A stretch of DNA of 15,802 nt from JAHJFW01 sp038065635 (lineage in GTDB: Bacteria; Patescibacteriota; Patescibacteriia; 2-12-FULL-60-25). Positions 12,746 through 15,802 of the stretch are shown one piece after another (the first letter of the stretch is position 1; each line of letters opens with the position of its first letter). The stretch covers positions 1-15,802 of the forward strand of contig JBBTQP010000014.1 in assembly GCA_038065635.1 (NCBI GenBank). Direction: 5' to 3'. The notes under the pieces were generated by a model. That model did not search any database, was not told where the DNA came from, and saw only the letters and a program-made list of their open reading frames with translations. Both the position numbers and the translations under genes were made by a program.

Positions 12746-12751
12746 TGAAAT

Positions 12752-14101
12752 ATGAAAATCGCTTTTCTCGGCGCAACTCGAGAGGTGACAGGATCTTGTT
12801 ATCTTGTAGAAGCGGGCCGAACCCGTTTGCTTGTAGATTGCGGGATGTTCCAGGGCTCTGCGTTTACGGAAGCGAAAAACTTCGAGGATTTCGCCTTCGA
12901 TCCAAAAACAATCGACGCGGTGATCGTGACTCACGCGCACCTCGATCATGTTGGACGATTACCGAAGCTCGTTAAGGAAGGTTTTCACGGAAGAATTTAT
13001 TTGACACCGCCGACAGCGAAAATAGCGCACGTGGTTTTAACTGATGCGGAACACATCATGAAAGACGAATGGCGCAAACACGCGCGCCCGATGTTATATG
13101 ATGGTGAAGATGTAGAAAATGCCGCCAGATATTTCGTCCCGGTTGATTATTCGCGAACAGTAAAACTCCCCAACATCTCGTTCAGATTTCGAGATGCCGG
13201 TCACATTTTCGGCAGCGCCTTCGTGGAACTTACGGAAAAAGGGGGAGGTCGCACGGTTTTTTCCGGCGACCTTGGAAACCGCGACGTCCCGATTTTGAAG
13301 CCTACCGCGCAAATGGCGGCCGCGGACGCTATCATAATCGAATCAACATACGGAAACCGTTTACACGAAGATGAATCAACAAGATCAACGAGATTGAAGA
13401 AAGCGATTTCCGACACTGTCAAAAAAAACGGAGTTTTGGTTATTCCCGCATTCGCCATCGAACGCACACAGCAGGTTCTGTATGAGATGAATGAGATGGT
13501 TGAACGAGGAGAGATCCCTCAAGTCGATATTTTTCTCGACAGCCCGATGGCTATAAGAGTAACGGACATTATCAGCGAATATCCGAGATATTATGACAGT
13601 GAAGCAATGCAACATATTTCAAAAGGGGACAACATGTTTCACTTTCCGGGGCTTAGACTTTGCATGACCAAGGATGATTCAAAAGTTATCAACAGCGTTC
13701 CGCCGCCAAAAATAATTATCGCCGGCGCCGGAATGATGAACGGCGGTCGCATCCAGCACCATCTTGTTCGCTATCTCGGCAACAAATCGACCACGGTTCT
13801 GATTATCGGATATCAGGCTGAAGGGACGCTTGGACGTCAGCTTTATTCAGGAAAAAAAGTCGTAAATGTCTTGAGCGAGCGAGTAGCGGTAAAAGCGAAT
13901 ATCGTTTCAATCGGCGCGTATAGTGCTCATGCTGATCAGAAAAAATTAGTGGAATGGATTTCATTGGCTCCAAAAAAACCGTCCAACGTCTATTGCACTC
14001 ACGGCGAAGAAGCTGCGGCCGGAGCGCTCGCGTCACGAATTAACGAGGAACTTGGAGTCTCGGCAGACGTACCGAGATTGGGAGAAACAATCGAAGTATG
14101 A
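12752..14101 (+). CDS. Beta-CASP metallo-beta-lactamase-fold ribonuclease (CPSF73/YSH1-like)
   Basis: The 449 residues form a metallo-beta-lactamase fold with a beta-CASP insert, the family of RNA-processing nucleases related to CPSF73 and bacterial homologues. Metal motifs are HAHLDH (61-66), His151 in DAGHIFGSAF, and Asp173 in FSGDLGNR. Beta-CASP motifs are A, ESTYGNR (197-203); B, SAHAD (391-395); and C, THGE (416-419). All are intact, so it should be an active Zn-dependent phosphodiesterase acting on RNA. It lacks the extra C-terminal domain of RNase J, and the motifs favour the CPSF73-like branch. The start at 12752 is fixed by the -10 six bases upstream. The stop overlaps the transporter ATG by four bases, making it the first gene of a three-gene operon. 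Confidence 0.93.
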   Translation: MKIAFLGATREVTGSCYLVEAGRTRLLVDCGMFQGSAFTEAKNFEDFAFDPKTIDAVIVTHAHLDHVGRLPKLVKEGFHGRIYLTPPTAKIAHVVLTDAEHIMKDEWRKHARPMLYDGEDVENAARYFVPVDYSRTVKLPNISFRFRDAGHIFGSAFVELTEKGGGRTVFSGDLGNRDVPILKPTAQMAAADAIIIESTYGNRLHEDESTRSTRLKKAISDTVKKNGVLVIPAFAIERTQQVLYEMNEMVERGEIPQVDIFLDSPMAIRVTDIISEYPRYYDSEAMQHISKGDNMFHFPGLRLCMTKDDSKVINSVPPPKIIIAGAGMMNGGRIQHHLVRYLGNKSTTVLIIGYQAEGTLGRQLYSGKKVVNVLSERVAVKANIVSIGAYSAHADQKKLVEWISLAPKKPSNVYCTHGEEAAAGALASRINEELGVSADVPRLGETIEV

Positions 14102-14852
14102 GTTGGTTTATTCTNNNNNNNNNNNNNNNNNNNNNNNNNNNNNNNNNNNNNNNNNNNNNNNNNNNNNNNNNNNNNNNNNNNNNNNNNNNNNNNNNNNNNN
14201 NNNNNNNNNNNNNNGAGTCGTCCCGATCGTCGGATCGCTCATACCCATACTCACGCTACTCGGAACGATGCTGCTTTTTGGAGAACGTTTATCATCAAAA
14301 CAATTAATCGGTTTCGCATGTCTCTTGACCGCGACGTGGATATTGACCGGCGGTCGATTTTCTTCGCGAATGCAAAAAGGTACGCTCTCGATGTGCCTTA
14401 TCGCATCATTTCTTTTTGCGTCGTCAACGTTATTCGGAAAATACGCATTCGATCACGGAGATTTTGTAGGAGTTTTCATAAGCTCTAGAATCGCAGCGGG
14501 TATCACCGGAATAATTATAGGGCTTCTAGTCCCCGGGGTCGGGAATGAAATCGGAAAAATGCTCAAACCGCCACGCGGTTCAAAAAAGAAAACCGCGTCT
14601 CCTTTTTGGCCGGTTCTTGGACAAACGCTTGGCGCGATTGGATTTCTATTCGTTCATCTCGCGATCAAGTCCGGAAGCGCGGCGCTTGTGAACGCTCTGC
14701 AGGCAATCCAATACGCGTTGCTTGTAGTCGCCGCGCTTGTTCTTAAAAAGATGGCGCCGACCCTTCTCGGAGAGAACCTTACGCGCAAAGTGCTCACATA
14801 TAAAATCATATCGCTGACAATCGCGGGACTCGGAATGGCTCTTGTCGTATAA
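14098..14852 (+). CDS. EamA/DMT-family transporter, interrupted by an assembly gap
   Basis: The gene starts at ATG 14098 (MSWFI), overlapping the nuclease stop, and breaks after five codons at the N run. After the gap, 211 residues of multi-helix membrane protein continue to TAA 14850-14852. VPIVGSLIPILTLLGTMLLFGE and the final AALVNALQAIQYALLVVAAL segment fit the two repeated EamA halves, as in drug/metabolite exporters. Substrates vary widely (amino acids, nucleotides, sugars), so none is given. The frames before and after the gap do not match if the run is counted as 100 bases, which means only that the gap length is not real. From a typical length of 280-300 residues, I expect roughly 65-85 residues missing. 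The glycoside hydrolase gene follows after three bases. Confidence 0.82.
14115..14214. other. Assembly gap of exactly 100 N
   Basis: The run is exactly 100 undetermined bases, the standard placeholder for a gap of unknown size in a scaffold. It falls within the N-terminal half of the EamA transporter gene. Confidence 0.99.
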
Positions 14853-14855
14853 CGT

Positions 14856-15802
14856 ATGCATTCCATCCTGCGACTCATCTCCTATCTCGGAATTGCAATC
14901 GCCGTAATTTTACTTTTTGTATCCGGATTTCTTTTTGTTGGCTGGCCGTCAAAAACAAAACAGGTTGAATACGGCACCACTTTCAGTCGACCGTACGCAG
15001 AGGAGCTCGGGCTTGATGCGAACGAAGCTCTAAAGGCGACATTGGACGATCTGGGATTGCGACGTTTCCGCATTCCGGCTTATTGGGGAATAATTCAACC
15101 GAAGGAACACGAATGGTATTTCAACGATCTTGATTTGGATATTCAAACGATAGGAGATCGCGGAGGGAAAGTCGTTCTCGCGATAGGGGAGAAACTTCCT
15201 CGTTGGCCCGAATGTTGGGGACCGACTTGGTGGAAATCTCAACCGCGCGGAGAACAAAGACGCTACACACTCAACTACATCGAAACCGTAGTTAGACGAT
15301 ATCGAGATAATCCTGCGATCACCGCATGGCAAATTGAAAACGAACCACATTTTGAATACGGCGACTGTCCGAAACCGGATTATCCGCTAATACGACAGGA
15401 AATAGAGTTGGTTCACGCCCTTGATCCCACACGACCGGTCGTTACCACCGACTCCGGAGAACTTTCGCTTTGGACGGACTTCGGTCGAAGTGTCGACGCT
15501 CTAGGAATCAGCGTGTATCGCGTCGTTCAAAGCCCGACTTTCGGCATTTGGAGATATTGGTTCGTCCCGCCATATCTCTACTTTAGAAAATCACTTCTCG
15601 TAAAACCCATGGGTGTTCGCAATGTTTATGTGAGCGAATTTCAGATGGAACCATGGAGCAACAAGCCGATTCTTGAAACGCCGCTTGATGAGCAAATGAA
15701 ATCTTTTGACACGTCGCAGATGCGATCCAACTTCAATTTCGCAGAACAAATGCAAATCTCTCCCATCGACTTTTGGGGAGTGGAGTGGTGGTACTGGATG
15801 AA
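14856..15802 (+). CDS. Membrane-anchored clan GH-A glycoside hydrolase (3' end cut by window)
   Basis: The open frame runs from ATG 14856 to the window end, 315 codons with no stop. An N-terminal hydrophobic helix (about residues 8-29) with basic residues before it predicts a signal anchor, so the enzyme faces outward. The rest is a TIM-barrel hydrolase. RFRIPAYWGIIQP (70-82) is the typical early strand of GH5/GH39/GH42-like enzymes. WQIENEP (158-164) carries the acid/base Glu163. VSEFQMEPW (259-267) places Glu261 where the nucleophile should be. Many Trp residues could line a sugar cleft. The substrate (beta-linked glycan) cannot be read from sequence. It starts three bases after the transporter stop, so the two may share a job in glycan handling, but this is inference. 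Confidence 0.85.
   Translation, partial: MHSILRLISYLGIAIAVILLFVSGFLFVGWPSKTKQVEYGTTFSRPYAEELGLDANEALKATLDDLGLRRFRIPAYWGIIQPKEHEWYFNDLDLDIQTIGDRGGKVVLAIGEKLPRWPECWGPTWWKSQPRGEQRRYTLNYIETVVRRYRDNPAITAWQIENEPHFEYGDCPKPDYPLIRQEIELVHALDPTRPVVTTDSGELSLWTDFGRSVDALGISVYRVVQSPTFGIWRYWFVPPYLYFRKSLLVKPMGVRNVYVSEFQMEPWSNKPILETPLDEQMKSFDTSQMRSNFNFAEQMQISPIDFWGVEWWYWM

Noticed and set aside
14052..14214. Reading frame that runs from the nuclease into the N run and on to the transporter
   Set aside because: It depends on treating the 100-N placeholder as real sequence; the transporter start is ATG 14098.

Overview
The window looks like part of a scaffold from a Patescibacteria/CPR-type bacterium, probably from a metagenome. 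The reasons are the small, tightly packed genes with ATGA stop/start overlaps, a CxxC-x17-CxxC zinc protein, FG-GAP proteins fused to cell-wall enzymes, almost no Shine-Dalgarno sequences, and a placeholder run of exactly 100 N. Assignment to a phylum is an inference. TGA is used as a normal stop (for example at the end of the malic enzyme), which argues against the TGA-recoding CPR lineages.

Layout. (1) 77-1438 (+) is a G/C-rich gene unlike its neighbours. Its C-terminal third resembles a degenerate RelA/SpoT (p)ppGpp synthetase fold, and a rho-independent terminator follows it. (2) 1480-1714 is a cluster of palindromic repeats. (3) 4769-1723 (-) is a three-gene operon of a CxxC zinc protein, an ABC-F ATPase and a BaiN-like flavoprotein. 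(4) 5756-4980 (-) holds greA and a 49-residue Ala/Pro/Glu-rich peptide gene that ends at a strong hairpin terminator. (5) 5799-5974 is a second repeat cluster, lying between divergent genes. (6) 5994-11178 (+) is a four-gene operon: malic enzyme, a DUF167-M23 peptidase fusion, UppP, and an FG-GAP/L,D-transpeptidase. Two secreted or membrane orphan genes follow at 11238 and 11941. (7) 12368-12503 is a third repeat cluster. (8) A small lipoprotein gene (-) and a beta-CASP metallo-beta-lactamase nuclease gene (+) diverge from a 36-bp intergenic region. The nuclease gene runs on into an EamA/DMT transporter, interrupted by the N gap, and a membrane-anchored clan GH-A glycoside hydrolase cut by the window end.

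How the genes fit together. The 5994 operon joins carbon metabolism (malate to pyruvate) to three envelope functions: peptidoglycan hydrolysis (M23), carrier-lipid recycling (UppP) and peptidoglycan cross-linking (YkuD). The 4769 operon looks translation- or RNA-related (ABC-F plus a basic zinc protein). The last operon mixes an RNA-processing nuclease with export and carbohydrate functions.

The two most distinctive non-coding signals are a roughly 94-bp composite palindromic element with three near-full copies plus half copies, all intergenic, and a repeated promoter layout. In that layout an extended -10 (TGnTAyAmT type) ends 6-8 bases before the ATG, which predicts leaderless mRNAs. No CRISPR array, tRNA, rRNA, integrase or transposase was seen.
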